Shown one piece after another: positions 26,204 through 35,916 of a stretch of DNA of 64,000 nucleotides. The DNA lies in NCBI RefSeq assembly GCF_042852765.1, contig NZ_AP031414.1; one strand, 5' to 3'. How positions within the stretch are numbered: the stretch's first letter is position 1; every line of letters starts with the position of its first letter. The notes beneath the pieces were generated by a model. It searched no databases and was not told the origin of the DNA. It was given only the letters and a program-made list of their open reading frames with translations. The stretch is from Schaedlerella glycyrrhizinilytica_A (lineage in GTDB: Bacteria; Bacillota; Clostridia; Lachnospirales; Lachnospiraceae). The position numbers and the translations under genes are program-made.

Positions 26204-27007
26204 TCATTCTCCTCGCAGTTCTTTTAATTTTTCCTTTTTATTGCCGGCCCGCATCAAAGTTTCCCCTACGAGGACAGCGTCAGCACCTATTTGAAACAAG
26301 TCAGAAACATCTTTTGCACAACGAATCCCGCTTTCTGCCACGAATAATACATCCCCCGGTACTTGTCCGCGAAGTCTTTTGCTATTTGACGTATCCACCG
26401 TAAAATCTTTCAAATTCCTGTTGTTTACACCGATTACGCGACACCCCGACCGAAGCGCCCTTTCTATTTCCCGTTCATCATGTACTTCTACCAATGCCGA
26501 AAGACCAAGTTCTTCACATATTTCAAGATATTTTTTGATTTCTTTTTCTGTCAGCAAAGAACAAATAAGAAGAATCGCCGATGCTCCTAAAAGTTTTGCC
26601 TCATAGATCATATATTCATCCACGGTAAAATCTTTTCGCAGGCAAGGGATTTTCACCTGTTCTGCAATTTCTTTCAAATACTGATCCCGTCCCAAAAACC
26701 ATTTCGGTTCTGTCAGTACAGAAATACAATCCGCACCTGCCGCTTCATAATCTTTTGCAATTTGTATATACGGGAAATCCGGTGCGATCACTCCTTTTGA
26801 CGGCGACGCTTTCTTACACTCACAGATAAATGAAACTCCCGGATTTTTTAGGGCTTTTTCAAATGCAAATGTTCCTTTCGGCAGTTCATATGCCCTTTTT
26901 CTGATTTCTTCTGACGGCACTTTTCGTTTTGCCATATCCACTCTTTCTCTTGCAAAATCTGCCAGCTTTTTTAAAATATAGTCCTTTTCTTCCACTCCAT
27001 CCTGCAT
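26204..27007 (-). CDS. trpC: Indole-3-glycerol phosphate synthase
   Basis: Closes the indole ring of carboxyphenylaminodeoxyribulose phosphate. The 267-residue TIM barrel shows FICECKKASPSKG (catalytic Lys), CLRKDFTVDEYMIYEAKLLGA, LVEVHDEREIERAL and VGVNNRNLKDF-type motifs. AGGAGGGAAAC precedes the ATG. It lies between trpD (18 bases upstream) and trpF. Confidence 0.96.
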   Translation of the reverse strand: MQDGVEEKDYILKKLADFARERVDMAKRKVPSEEIRKRAYELPKGTFAFEKALKNPGVSFICECKKASPSKGVIAPDFPYIQIAKDYEAAGADCISVLTEPKWFLGRDQYLKEIAEQVKIPCLRKDFTVDEYMIYEAKLLGASAILLICSLLTEKEIKKYLEICEELGLSALVEVHDEREIERALRSGCRVIGVNNRNLKDFTVDTSNSKRLRGQVPGDVLFVAESGIRCAKDVSDLFQIGADAVLVGETLMRAGNKKEKLKELRGE

Positions 27008-27025
27008 GTTTCCCTCCTAATTCCA

Positions 27026-28042
27026 CTATTCCTGACTAAACCGGATTAATTTTTCCAGGATCTCCATCGCTTTTCCGGAATCGATCAGCTCTGCTGCCAA
27101 TCGGATACCGTCTTTCAAGTTCTCTGCTTTGCCGCCGATATAAAGCGACGCTCCTGCATTCATTAACACTGCATCCCGCTTCGGACCCTTTTCCCCTCTT
27201 AAGATTTTTCTTGTGATTTCTGCATTTTCTTCCGGCGTTCCCCCTTTCAATTCTTCTTTTCTGCAACGTTTCAGTCCAAACTCTTCCGGTGTGATCACAG
27301 TAGAACGAAACCATCCGTCACGGATTTCACATATTTTTGTCGGTGCACTTAAAGAGATCTCATCTAATTTATCCTGCCCATATACAACCATCCCCCGCCG
27401 GACACCAAGATTCACAAGAACTTGCGCAAGCGGCTCCACCAGATAATCATCGTAAACTCCTAAGAGCTGCATACGAGGTGATCCCGGATTCGTCAACGGT
27501 CCCAGAATATTAAATACTGTCCGAAATCCCAATTCTTTTCGAATGGATGCCACATATTTCATGGAGGTATGGTATTTCTGCGCAAAAAAGAAACACATTC
27601 CCACTTCTTCCAACAGTTCCCTGCATTTCTCCGGACTTTGCTGAATTTGAACCCCTAGTGCTTCCAGACAATCGGCAGTTCCGCATTTCGAAGACGCCGC
27701 ACGATTTCCGTGTTTTGCAACTTTCATTCCTCCGGCGGCTGCAACCAATGCCGCCGTTGTTGAAATATTAAAGCTTTGCGCATTATCACCACCTGTCCCC
27801 ACAATTTCAAACAATTCCATGTTTGTATCTACTTGTATCGCATGCTCACGCATTGCAGCCGCACAGCCTGCAATTTCATCGGTTGTCTCAGCTCTTGCAC
27901 TTTTCGTTGACAGCGCTGCAAGAAATGCAGCATTCTGCGTCGAAGTCGTTTTCCCGCTCATGATTTCATTCATCACTTCATAAGCCTCTTCATACGTCAG
28001 ATCTTGTTTATTGACAATTTTTACAATCGCTTCTTTGATCAT
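27026..28042 (-). CDS. trpD: Anthranilate phosphoribosyltransferase
   Basis: Transfers phosphoribosyl from PRPP to anthranilate. About 338 residues. The PRPP-binding loop reads VGTGGDNAQSFNISTTAAL, followed by KHGNRAASSKCGTADCLEALG and the LGPLTNPGSPRMQLLGVYD motif. The start at 28042 is chosen because GGAGAGG precedes it and it matches the family N-terminus; an in-frame extension runs back through the T-box terminator. It is the first gene of the operon: trpE and trpG, which usually precede trpD, are absent from the window. Confidence 0.96.
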   Translation of the reverse strand: MIKEAIVKIVNKQDLTYEEAYEVMNEIMSGKTTSTQNAAFLAALSTKSARAETTDEIAGCAAAMREHAIQVDTNMELFEIVGTGGDNAQSFNISTTAALVAAAGGMKVAKHGNRAASSKCGTADCLEALGVQIQQSPEKCRELLEEVGMCFFFAQKYHTSMKYVASIRKELGFRTVFNILGPLTNPGSPRMQLLGVYDDYLVEPLAQVLVNLGVRRGMVVYGQDKLDEISLSAPTKICEIRDGWFRSTVITPEEFGLKRCRKEELKGGTPEENAEITRKILRGEKGPKRDAVLMNAGASLYIGGKAENLKDGIRLAAELIDSGKAMEILEKLIRFSQE

Positions 28043-28082
28043 CTCATTCACCTCTCCTTTTTCGTAGCAATAATTTATATAC

Positions 28083-28433
28083 AAAAAACGCCCTTGACAG
28101 AAAATACCTATATTTTCTGTCAAGGGCGAATCTCATATACTTACATTGTATACCACTCATCCGCGGTGCCACCTTGATTCATGGGGAGTCCCCCATGCAC
28201 TTAGCAAAGATACCAACATATCCCCGGCAACTAACGTATGCCTTCACGTTACAGAATACTCTGCTGCATATCACTTAAACTAATCTGATTTACAACATTT
28301 GACTGTACCCTCAGCAGTCCATTTGACAACTTGTTTCTCACCCGGCTCTCAGCTCCCCAGGCTCTCTGTAAAGGCATCATTGCCGTTATCTCTGCTTCAT
28401 CGGTTTGATGTGTTAAATTATTAAATTAATTTA
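28083..28433 (-). ncRNA. Tryptophan-specific T-box leader with terminator, upstream of trpD
   Basis: The leader of the trp mRNA. In transcript order it shows the AGAGAGCCTGGG and CTGAGAGCCGGG stem I elements, then AAATGGACTGCTGAGGG, where TGG (complement of 28319-28321) is the specifier codon read by tRNA-Trp. The conserved T-box GGTGGCACCGCGG follows (28161-28173), and then an 18-bp terminator stem (28089-28106 with 28111-28128) and a U-run (28083-28088). Uncharged tRNA-Trp is expected to bind and favour the antiterminator, turning on trpDCFBA when tryptophan is scarce. Confidence 0.93.
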
Positions 28434-28439
28434 GACTGA

Positions 28440-28468
28440 ATTATAGCACTCACTTTTTCATGTGTCAA
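28440..28468 (-). promoter_or_regulatory. Promoter of the T-box/trp operon
   Basis: Near-consensus TTGACA (28463-28468) and TATAAT (28440-28445), 17 bases apart, placing transcription start close to 28433. Confidence 0.85.
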
Positions 28469-28512
28469 TGGTGTGATTTTAACCTGTTTTTATTTCCTCT
28501 TCTGTTTCTCAC

Positions 28513-30468
28513 TCAATAAACATTTTCATTCTCCCGATAACTTCTCCAGACATTTTCAAAGAAATCATCCTCTTTCGGGATCGGTCTTACTTGCCTCCAT
28601 TCAAACTGACAGTATGCTCCCTTATACTGTACTTCCTGAACCCATTCTCCTTTGCTTCCATCATCCATTTTAAAGGTAAATACATCCGGTAATTGCGCAA
28701 ATGGTTTTGTTCCATTCGGATCCGTATATAATGCGCTTCCTCTGCTTTTTCCGCCATTGGAAATATAATCTAACATCGCAGATAAATATACAAACTGAGC
28801 GATCAACTCATCCCGCAATCGGAAAGCCCATTTCAGTTCTTTTACAGAGGAAATTTTCACACGGTCAGACAGACTTTCTATCACTTCCGGCAACTTTTTA
28901 CAATAAGCTTCGATTTCCTCTTTATTCCGGATTGCAGCGCCGCACATGCTCATGTTTTTTGCGGCATGCATATGTAAATTTCTTACATTTGACTCCGTCG
29001 ATTTCACATTCTCTGCAAACCGGTTCATTTGTACCAACGCTTTTTGGGCTATGTCTGAAAATAAAGTTTCCTCTTCCGGCATGCCTTTTCCAGTTTTTGC
29101 AATATACTGCGCCGCGCGCATGCTTCCAACCTGTCCCGCATTTAAAGCAGTCCCTCCCGGACGATATACCCCGTGACTTGCAGCGACTTCCCCTACTGCA
29201 AAAAAACCTTTTACATTTGTCTGCCACCAATGATCGATCGCAAGTCCGCCATTATTATGCTGAGCACAAAGAGAGATTTCAAGCGGTTCCGTTTCCAGAT
29301 CAACACCTTTGTCCCGATAAAACTCAACAGCAGGAAGATTCATATGCTTTAACCGCTCGATCGGCGTTCCAAAACAAGCTCCGGCACTTTTCAGATATTC
29401 CTGCGCTTCCTTTTCCAGTTTCTCATAAGAAAAGCCTCCCCGAACCGGATTTTCTCGATAGTCCAAAAATACACGCCTTCCTTTACAAGTTTCCAGGTAA
29501 ACCAGAATATCGATAATGGAACTTCCTGATGTCACTTTTCTCACATCAAACGGCCACTGATAACCTTTTAAAAATAGTTTGCTTAACATTTCCTCTGGAT
29601 TTTCAAAAAAATCCATCAGGAATTCGCGCTCATCTGTTCCATCTTGATTTATGGAATACATACGTGGCAATACCTGCATATATGTCCCTGATACATTCCA
29701 CCGTGGATTTAGGGAAGCCATACCATATTGCCACTCTGTAAGGTTTTTCCCTTTCGCACCTGCTTCCAATGCCACACCTGTTGCGCCGTATTGTGAACCC
29801 GGATATACACTGTTAGCATACATACCCGCTGGTCCCCCGGTTGCATACACAACATTTCTGCACTGAATCACTACAAACAGTTCCTCATTCACAACTGCTT
29901 CCGTATTCAAACATAACAAACCATACACTTTTTTCCCATCACTCAGAATCTGGATGACCTGCATATGATCCAGCATCGGGATTCCTTTACTCAGGACTGA
30001 CCGTTCCAATTTTTCTGTCATCTGTTTACTGGTATACGGTCCTACACTGGTCGCACGGCGTCTTGGATCATGATCTGTCTTATATCCTACATATTCACCG
30101 TATCGATTTTTCGGAAACGGGACTCCTAATTCTACCAATCGCATAAAGCTCTGTACGGAAAGCGCAGCCTCACATAATGCCAGATCTCCATCTACACATT
30201 GTCCTGTAAAAAGATTTTCTGCCATCTCCATCACACTATCCGGAATTTCTCCTGATAACGTCAATTTATAATAAGTCTGCTTATCACTTCCTGTATTCCT
30301 GCTCGTCCCCGCCATACGATTTTCTGTTACAATTAAAATATCTTGCTGTCCTAACTCCCATAGCCGATCCGCTGCATTATATCCTGCGGCTCCGGTTCCG
30401 ACGATCACCGTATTACAAGATAAAAGCCTCGCTGAAATTTCTTCTGTTTTTAAAATCTGCTCTCTCAT
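28513..30468 (-). CDS. FAD-dependent oxidoreductase of the fumarate reductase/aspartate oxidase superfamily
   Basis: A 651-residue soluble flavoprotein. The Rossmann motif VIVGTGAAGYNAADRL starts near residue 21. The FAD-binding region AQHNNGGLAIDHWWQTNVKG, FFAVGEVAASHGVYRPGGTALNAGQVGS and the C-terminal helical domain match the FrdA/SdhA/NadB superfamily. The substrate is not predictable: the family contains fumarate, urocanate and other enoate reductases as well as dehydrogenases. No b-type subunit or Fe-S subunit is adjacent. It is the last gene of a run of same-strand catabolic genes, 8 bases after the SDR. No terminator was recognised before the trp promoter. Confidence 0.8.
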   Translation of the reverse strand: MREQILKTEEISARLLSCNTVIVGTGAAGYNAADRLWELGQQDILIVTENRMAGTSRNTGSDKQTYYKLTLSGEIPDSVMEMAENLFTGQCVDGDLALCEAALSVQSFMRLVELGVPFPKNRYGEYVGYKTDHDPRRRATSVGPYTSKQMTEKLERSVLSKGIPMLDHMQVIQILSDGKKVYGLLCLNTEAVVNEELFVVIQCRNVVYATGGPAGMYANSVYPGSQYGATGVALEAGAKGKNLTEWQYGMASLNPRWNVSGTYMQVLPRMYSINQDGTDEREFLMDFFENPEEMLSKLFLKGYQWPFDVRKVTSGSSIIDILVYLETCKGRRVFLDYRENPVRGGFSYEKLEKEAQEYLKSAGACFGTPIERLKHMNLPAVEFYRDKGVDLETEPLEISLCAQHNNGGLAIDHWWQTNVKGFFAVGEVAASHGVYRPGGTALNAGQVGSMRAAQYIAKTGKGMPEEETLFSDIAQKALVQMNRFAENVKSTESNVRNLHMHAAKNMSMCGAAIRNKEEIEAYCKKLPEVIESLSDRVKISSVKELKWAFRLRDELIAQFVYLSAMLDYISNGGKSRGSALYTDPNGTKPFAQLPDVFTFKMDDGSKGEWVQEVQYKGAYCQFEWRQVRPIPKEDDFFENVWRSYRENENVY

Positions 30469-30476
30469 ACATCCTC

Positions 30477-31244
30477 CTATAAACGGCTGATGTGAAACCC
30501 TCCATCGACATCAATATAATTTCCTGTTGTATATTGAAATTTATCACTGCAGAATGCACTCACAACATTTGCCACATCTTCCGGTCTTCCCCAACGTGCG
30601 ATCGGGAATGCCCCGTCTTGAATCAACTGGTCATATTTCTCTGTCACCGTGCTCGTCATATCTGTCGCGATCACTCCCGGACGCACCTCGTGTACCAGAA
30701 TTCCCTCTGCTGCCAATCTGTCAGCATACAATGTTGTAAGCATAGATACTCCGGCTTTTGAAATACAATACTCTCCACGGCTTACACTTGACACTGCTGC
30801 GCTGCAACTGGATACATTCACAATAATACCTCTTCGCCCGTCGACCGGTTCCTGACTGATCATCTGCTTTGCAACAGCCTGAGTTAAAAACATGGTTCCT
30901 TTTGTATTCACGCTGATCACTCGATCAAAACTTTCCTCTGTCATATCAAGTAAATCTGCCCGAATCAAAGGCGCAACGCCTGCATTATTCACAAGGATAT
31001 CAATCCTTTCAAATTTTTCTGCCGTTTCTCTTACGATTTTCAGTCTATCATCATGACTCCCAATATTGGCCTGCACATACATGCATTCAATGCCAAGTGA
31101 CTCCAGTTCATCCAATGCCGCCTGATTTTTCCCCTGCGTACCAGTTGCCACCATTACAATCCGATTCCCGTCCAGCCCAAGCCGCCGTGCGATTGCGAAT
31201 CCTATTCCACGACTTGAGCCGGTAATAATTGCTGTTTTTTTCAT
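30477..31244 (-). CDS. SDR family NAD(P)-dependent oxidoreductase
   Basis: A 255-residue short-chain dehydrogenase/reductase. The cofactor motif TGSSRGIGFAIA (residues 8-19), the NNAG at about 90, the catalytic Ser in VNVSSCSAAVSS and the YxxxK in EYCISKAG are intact, and the C-terminus GNYIDVDGGFHISRL is typical. FabG-like annotation is common for this type, but in a sugar-acid context such proteins usually oxidise or reduce a sugar or polyol hydroxyl. AAAGGAG precedes the start. It lies between the alcohol dehydrogenase and the flavoprotein genes. Confidence 0.87.
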   Translation of the reverse strand: MKKTAIITGSSRGIGFAIARRLGLDGNRIVMVATGTQGKNQAALDELESLGIECMYVQANIGSHDDRLKIVRETAEKFERIDILVNNAGVAPLIRADLLDMTEESFDRVISVNTKGTMFLTQAVAKQMISQEPVDGRRGIIVNVSSCSAAVSSVSRGEYCISKAGVSMLTTLYADRLAAEGILVHEVRPGVIATDMTSTVTEKYDQLIQDGAFPIARWGRPEDVANVVSAFCSDKFQYTTGNYIDVDGGFHISRL

Positions 31245-31279
31245 ATATTTTCATACTCCTTTAATCATCCGATCTGCTT

Positions 31280-32308
31280 TTATGGTTTTACAATCACTTT
31301 TATACTATTGCTCTCTCTATCTAGCGCCGTATCTAAAGCTTCCTGAAGTCGATCGAGTGGAAATATATGCGTAATAAACTTTTCCAGTGGAATTTCTTTT
31401 GCAGCCGCAATTGCTACCGGAAAATCCCAACAATATCCTTGCGCCCCTTGAATTTTAATTTCATGGGTCACAAGACGACTTGCCATAAATTGAATCTGCG
31501 GGTGCTCATAAATTCCTACAATCGTAGCCACTCCATTGCGCTTCAATGTCATAATCGCCTGGTTGAAGCAACTTTCTCTTCCTACACATTCAAAACTTTT
31601 ATCGACCCCTCTATGCTCCGTAAGCCGCATCACTTCTACTTCCAGATCTGTCTTTTTACTGTTGATCACTCTGGTCGCACCAACTTTCAGTGCCATTTCG
31701 AGCCGACTTTCGGAGAAATCAGCGACAATGACTTCTGCTGCTCCGCTTCTGCGGCACATAGCAGCTGTCATCATCCCAATTGCACCTGCTCCGATGATCA
31801 ATACTTGTTCTCCCAACCTGACATCCGCTCTTCTGACCGCATGAGTCGCCACTGCCAACGGTTCGATCAACGCTCCGGTCTCATAAGAAAGATAATCCGG
31901 CAGTGAATACACATATGGTGATTTTACAACAACATAGTCAGCCATTGCGCCGTCTCCGTTTCGATATGTAAACGTAATATGTTCACAATATCCGTAATCC
32001 CCATGTCTGCATGCCTCACATTCTCCACAAACGATACACGGTTCTACCGTGACTCTCTCTCCAAGTCCTATATTATGAACATTCTTCCCAATTGCCACAA
32101 CATCTCCTGAAAATTCATGTCCGATCGTAACCGGAAGTGGGGCAGACGGATGCATTCCTCTTGCAATATGCAGATCGCTCCCGCAGATTGCGCTCGCTCT
32201 TACTTTGATCAAGACCTCATCTTCCTGCAGCTTTTCTATCCTTTTTGTCAGAAAATGTACCTTAAAAGGCTCATAAACTTCTCCTACCCGATTCATAATC
32301 GGTTCCAT
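31280..32308 (-). CDS. Zinc-dependent medium-chain alcohol dehydrogenase (sorbitol/threonine dehydrogenase type)
   Basis: A 342-residue MDR enzyme. The catalytic zinc site is formed by Cys and His in AICGSDLHIARG and GHEFSGDVV, and the structural zinc by the four Cys of CIVCGECEACRHGDYGYC. The Rossmann motif is IIGAGAIGMMTAAMC. It probably oxidises a secondary alcohol of a sugar, polyol or sugar acid with NAD+. Nearest characterised groups are L-threonine 3-, sorbitol and L-gulonate/L-idonate-type dehydrogenases; the choice among them is open. It follows the TIM-barrel gene on the same strand. Confidence 0.88.
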   Translation of the reverse strand: MEPIMNRVGEVYEPFKVHFLTKRIEKLQEDEVLIKVRASAICGSDLHIARGMHPSAPLPVTIGHEFSGDVVAIGKNVHNIGLGERVTVEPCIVCGECEACRHGDYGYCEHITFTYRNGDGAMADYVVVKSPYVYSLPDYLSYETGALIEPLAVATHAVRRADVRLGEQVLIIGAGAIGMMTAAMCRRSGAAEVIVADFSESRLEMALKVGATRVINSKKTDLEVEVMRLTEHRGVDKSFECVGRESCFNQAIMTLKRNGVATIVGIYEHPQIQFMASRLVTHEIKIQGAQGYCWDFPVAIAAAKEIPLEKFITHIFPLDRLQEALDTALDRESNSIKVIVKP

Positions 32309-32334
32309 AAAAGCCCCTCTTTCTATTCAATATT

Positions 32335-33174
32335 TTATTTTTTGAAATACGTTCTTAAATAAGTTAATCCAGCCGCTGCAAGTTCATCCGGTTCTTCATG
32401 TACTTGAATCCAGCTGCTGTCCAATCCTCCCAGTGCGAATGTTTCCATCGTAATATGTCCCGAATATTGATATTTCACTAAAAGATCCATAATTTCCTGC
32501 CATGGAAGCACTCCTTGTCCCGGTGCCCCCCTGTTATTTGCACATGCATGAAAATGTTCGACTTTTCCTGATTGTAATGCCAATTCCAACGATTCCAGAA
32601 GGTCTTTTTCTTCCAGACATGCGTGAAACGTATCATAATGGATCCCCACATTCGGCGCATCGATTTCTTTTATCATTTCTAACGCCTGCTCCACTGTATT
32701 TACAACACTAGTCCGATAACGATTTAACGGTTCCAATGCAAGTACAATCCCATATTCACCTGCACGAGAAGCCAATTCACGAATCCCCGTAACAGCCAAT
32801 TCCCATTCCCGCTTCTTTTCGTCCGCTCCGAGCCAATGCCGTTTTCCCCCTCCTGCGTACAATGGTCCGCAAAAGATTTTAGCGTTCACTTCTGCTCCTG
32901 TCTGCAAACATTCTGTAAGATATTTCATCGTATCCTTTCTCACAGACGGATCAAAACTGGATAAGTCTCTTCCCTTTCCCATAGCTGCGCACAGACTGAC
33001 CTGCAGTTTTGTATCACGGATCTCGTCTCTAAGCAATGACGGCAATGACGAGTTCGTCATTGGTATTTCCACTGCTGTAAATCCCATTTCTTTTATTTTC
33101 GTCGGAATCCCACAACATGCACTGTTTAACTCTTTGCACCAGTTCCATAAATTAATTCCTAATATATTCACCAA
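32335..33174 (-). CDS. Sugar phosphate isomerase/epimerase-like TIM barrel
   Basis: A 279-residue AP-endonuclease-2/xylose-isomerase-like barrel. Metal-binding acidic and histidine positions are suggested by LALEPLNRYRTSVVNT, NVGIHYDTFHACLEE, VEHFHACANNRG and ITMETFALGG. Relatives include hexulose-6-phosphate epimerase, tagatose epimerase and 3-dehydroshikimate dehydratase. It lies between the LacI regulator and the alcohol dehydrogenase. A role in epimerising or dehydrating the island's substrate is inferred. Confidence 0.85.
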   Translation of the reverse strand: MVNILGINLWNWCKELNSACCGIPTKIKEMGFTAVEIPMTNSSLPSLLRDEIRDTKLQVSLCAAMGKGRDLSSFDPSVRKDTMKYLTECLQTGAEVNAKIFCGPLYAGGGKRHWLGADEKKREWELAVTGIRELASRAGEYGIVLALEPLNRYRTSVVNTVEQALEMIKEIDAPNVGIHYDTFHACLEEKDLLESLELALQSGKVEHFHACANNRGAPGQGVLPWQEIMDLLVKYQYSGHITMETFALGGLDSSWIQVHEEPDELAAAGLTYLRTYFKK

Positions 33175-33196
33175 AGTTCCCCCTTTGGTTTCTTTT

Positions 33197-34219
33197 CTAT
33201 CTTGTCGATCTTCTTAAAATCAAACTTGTTCCAAGCACACTATTTACCGGTGTCGGCAGTTCTCCACACCTGTCTTTATGCTGGATCTGCCGTATCAAAC
33301 TTTTTGCCGCGGCACAACCAAGATCATATAACGGCTGTGAAACCGTTGTCAGCGGTGGTTCCACCATGGAAGACAATTCCACATTATCAAATCCTATCAC
33401 TGCTATATCATTCGGGATATTCAGATTCATATCATGTAACGCATGCATGATCCGAAATGCGATCGGATCACTCAAGGCAAAAATCGCATCCGGGGGATCG
33501 CCTGCCGACATCAATTTTTTTGTCAATTGATAAAAACATTCCTGACTATATGTCTCGCGCATAACAAGCCCGTCATCATAAGAAATCCCTGCATCCTCCA
33601 ATGCCTCCCGATAACCTCTGTAACGTTCACGATACAGATATAACTCCTCCGATCCACATCCCAGTGCAATCCTGCGATGTCCTGTCTGTATCAAATATCT
33701 TGTTGCGTCATACGCTGCCTGATAATTATCAACGCCTACCGTATCTACATTTTTTTCGTCTTCTTTATCAAAACGATTGACCATAACAACAGGAAATCCT
33801 TCTCCCCGCAAACGTTTAATATACTGGCTGGAATTTACCGCTGAGCATATAATAAATCCGTCAACCCAACGAGTCTTCATATTCTCGATATATTCTCTTT
33901 CAATCGCCTCGTCTTCATCTGTATTACAAAGCACTACGATATATCCGCTTTTTCTCGCTGTGTCTTCCACACCCTGTGTAATCTCCGCAAAAATAGGGTT
34001 CTGAATCGTAGACACAAGGAGACAAATCGTATTACTTTTTCCCATTTTCAGACTTTTTGATATGATATTGGGTCGATAATTTGTCTGCTCCACAGCATCC
34101 ATGATCCTTTTTTTTGTTTCCTCATTCACACAGCTCTTACCGTTCAGTGCGCGTGAAACTGTACTGACTGAAACTCCTGCTATTTTTGCTACATCTTTTA
34201 AATTTGCTGTGGTTGTCAT
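33197..34219 (-). CDS. LacI-family transcriptional regulator
   Basis: A 340-residue regulator. The N-terminal helix-turn-helix and hinge read LKDVAKIAGVSVSTVSRALNG to TNYRPNIISKSLK, followed by a periplasmic-binding-protein-like effector domain (ICLLVSTIQNPIFAEITQGVE, HRRIALGCGS, IAVIGFDNVELSSMVEPPLTTVSQP). It sits inside the catabolic island, 32 bases after the dehydratase. GCAAACGTTTGC-type palindromes bracketing the promoter of the binding-protein gene (40858-41006) are plausible operators. The effector is unknown but should be the island's substrate or an intermediate. Confidence 0.93.
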   Translation of the reverse strand: MTTTANLKDVAKIAGVSVSTVSRALNGKSCVNEETKKRIMDAVEQTNYRPNIISKSLKMGKSNTICLLVSTIQNPIFAEITQGVEDTARKSGYIVVLCNTDEDEAIEREYIENMKTRWVDGFIICSAVNSSQYIKRLRGEGFPVVMVNRFDKEDEKNVDTVGVDNYQAAYDATRYLIQTGHRRIALGCGSEELYLYRERYRGYREALEDAGISYDDGLVMRETYSQECFYQLTKKLMSAGDPPDAIFALSDPIAFRIMHALHDMNLNIPNDIAVIGFDNVELSSMVEPPLTTVSQPLYDLGCAAAKSLIRQIQHKDRCGELPTPVNSVLGTSLILRRSTR

Positions 34220-34251
34220 ACCGCCACCCCCATGTCATTTTTTAGCGGGGT

Positions 34252-35916
34252 CTACTCTTTCTCCCAGTATACAGTTGCGCCACGATGTGCTGAAGTGCAT
34301 TGTCTGCGATAAAGACTAAGCCATCCTTTTGCCGGTTTCACGATCGGCAAAAATTCTTTTTTTCTCCGCTCAAACTCTTCTTCTGACACATCTACTTCGA
34401 GTTTCCGCTCTTCAATATTAATATGTATTATATCATTATTTCGAATAAGTGCCAAGTTGCCGCCCTCATACGCTTCCGGACTTACATGCCCGATTGCAAG
34501 TCCGCCTGTTGCTCCGCTGAAACGTCCATCCGATACCAACGCGATTTTACTTCCCAGTCCCTTTCCGAGAACTGCTGCCATAAACGTTTCCATATGCGGC
34601 ATTCCGGGACTTCCTTTTGGACCCTCGTATCGGATGATAACCACATCTCCTGCTACAATTTCATCTCGCAGAATCGCATGCCATGCATCATCCTGACTGT
34701 CATAACATTTTGCCGGACCCGAAAACTTCCAAGCTGCCGGATCTACTGCACTGAACTTGACAATCGCACTGTCTGTACCGATATTTCCATGCAATACTGC
34801 CAGTCCGCCTTGTTCATGGATCGGGTTTGATACCGGATGAATCACTTCCTTATTTTGATTCTTAGCCAACGCCGCTTTTTGTGCGATTGTTCCAAACATT
34901 CCCTTTGCAGATGCATCGATTTTCCCAGCTTTTTCCAGTTCCTTTACAACGGCCCCCAAACCTCCTGCCATTTCAAATTCTTCCATTGTATTCGTCGGAT
35001 GGTTCGGATAGATCGTACTGATAACAGGAACCTCCCGACTGATTTCATCGAATGTCTCTGGTGTAATATCGATTCCGATCTGCCGGGCAATCGCAGGTAT
35101 ATGAAGAACACTGTTCGTACTTCCTCCTGTTGCCATCATATAACGTACAACATTTTCAAAACTACTTTTATTCAATATATCGCTTGGTCTTATTTCCTGT
35201 TTCCATGCTTCCATGATCTGACGTGCCGCCTGTCTTGCTAGTTCATGCCATTTTTCTGTCTGGCTTCTGCAGCTTGCTGCACCATGAGGAGAAAATCCAA
35301 GAATTTCTGCCATTGCACACATCGTATTCGCAGTTCCCATAAAAGGACATGCCCCCGGTGTTGGACATGCATTGCGCACAATGCCTTTGTAATCCTCTTC
35401 CGACATATCTCCGGCGATATACGCTGCATAAGCCTGTTTTGTGTGTGTCAATGTCAGCATTCTTCCCTGATAATGTCCTGCTGCCATATATCCTCCGGTC
35501 ATCATAACCGTTGGTATATTCACACGCAGAGCTCCCATCAGCATTCCCGGAACCACCTTGTCGCAGGTTGCCATCATTACCATACCTTCCAACATGTTTA
35601 ATTCCGCCACGGTCTCAACTTCGCTTGACACCATATCTCTTGCCGGCAACGTATAACGATCTCCCGGTGTATTGCTGCAAATCCCGTCGCAAATACCGGA
35701 GATCGGCAATTCCAAAGCCAATCCTCCAGCCTGATAGATTTCCTTCTTCATCTCAGCAATCAGTTCTTTATCAAATGGAAAATGCCCAGGATTCATCTCG
35801 TTCCACGTATTCAGGAGACCGATGATCGGACGTTTTGCATCTTCTTCGCTGATTCCCATTGCATAAAGCAGTGTATTTCTATGATCTAACGATTCTTCAT
35901 TCCATTCTCGTATCAT
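34252..35916 (-). CDS. IlvD/Edd family dehydratase, probable sugar-acid dehydratase
   Basis: A 554-residue Fe-S dehydratase of the dihydroxyacid/6-phosphogluconate dehydratase family. Cysteines likely to hold the cluster are in SGICDGICSNTPG, MMATCDKVVPGML and NACPTPGACPFMGTANTM. The C-terminal swivelling domain contains the LVSDGRFSGATGGLAIGHVSPEA signature. The context (LIV transporter, sugar-type dehydrogenases, TIM barrel, LacI) argues for a sugar-acid or related polyol acid rather than branched-chain amino acid synthesis. Its start overlaps the VOC gene by 20 bases, implying coupled translation. Confidence 0.88.
   Translation of the reverse strand: MIREWNEESLDHRNTLLYAMGISEEDAKRPIIGLLNTWNEMNPGHFPFDKELIAEMKKEIYQAGGLALELPISGICDGICSNTPGDRYTLPARDMVSSEVETVAELNMLEGMVMMATCDKVVPGMLMGALRVNIPTVMMTGGYMAAGHYQGRMLTLTHTKQAYAAYIAGDMSEEDYKGIVRNACPTPGACPFMGTANTMCAMAEILGFSPHGAASCRSQTEKWHELARQAARQIMEAWKQEIRPSDILNKSSFENVVRYMMATGGSTNSVLHIPAIARQIGIDITPETFDEISREVPVISTIYPNHPTNTMEEFEMAGGLGAVVKELEKAGKIDASAKGMFGTIAQKAALAKNQNKEVIHPVSNPIHEQGGLAVLHGNIGTDSAIVKFSAVDPAAWKFSGPAKCYDSQDDAWHAILRDEIVAGDVVIIRYEGPKGSPGMPHMETFMAAVLGKGLGSKIALVSDGRFSGATGGLAIGHVSPEAYEGGNLALIRNNDIIHINIEERKLEVDVSEEEFERRKKEFLPIVKPAKGWLSLYRRQCTSAHRGATVYWEKE

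Noticed and set aside
34252..35916. Dihydroxyacid dehydratase IlvD of valine/isoleucine synthesis
   Set aside because: No ilvB, ilvC or leu genes are adjacent and the neighbours are sugar-type catabolic genes with a LacI regulator, so a sugar-acid role is more likely, though not proven.
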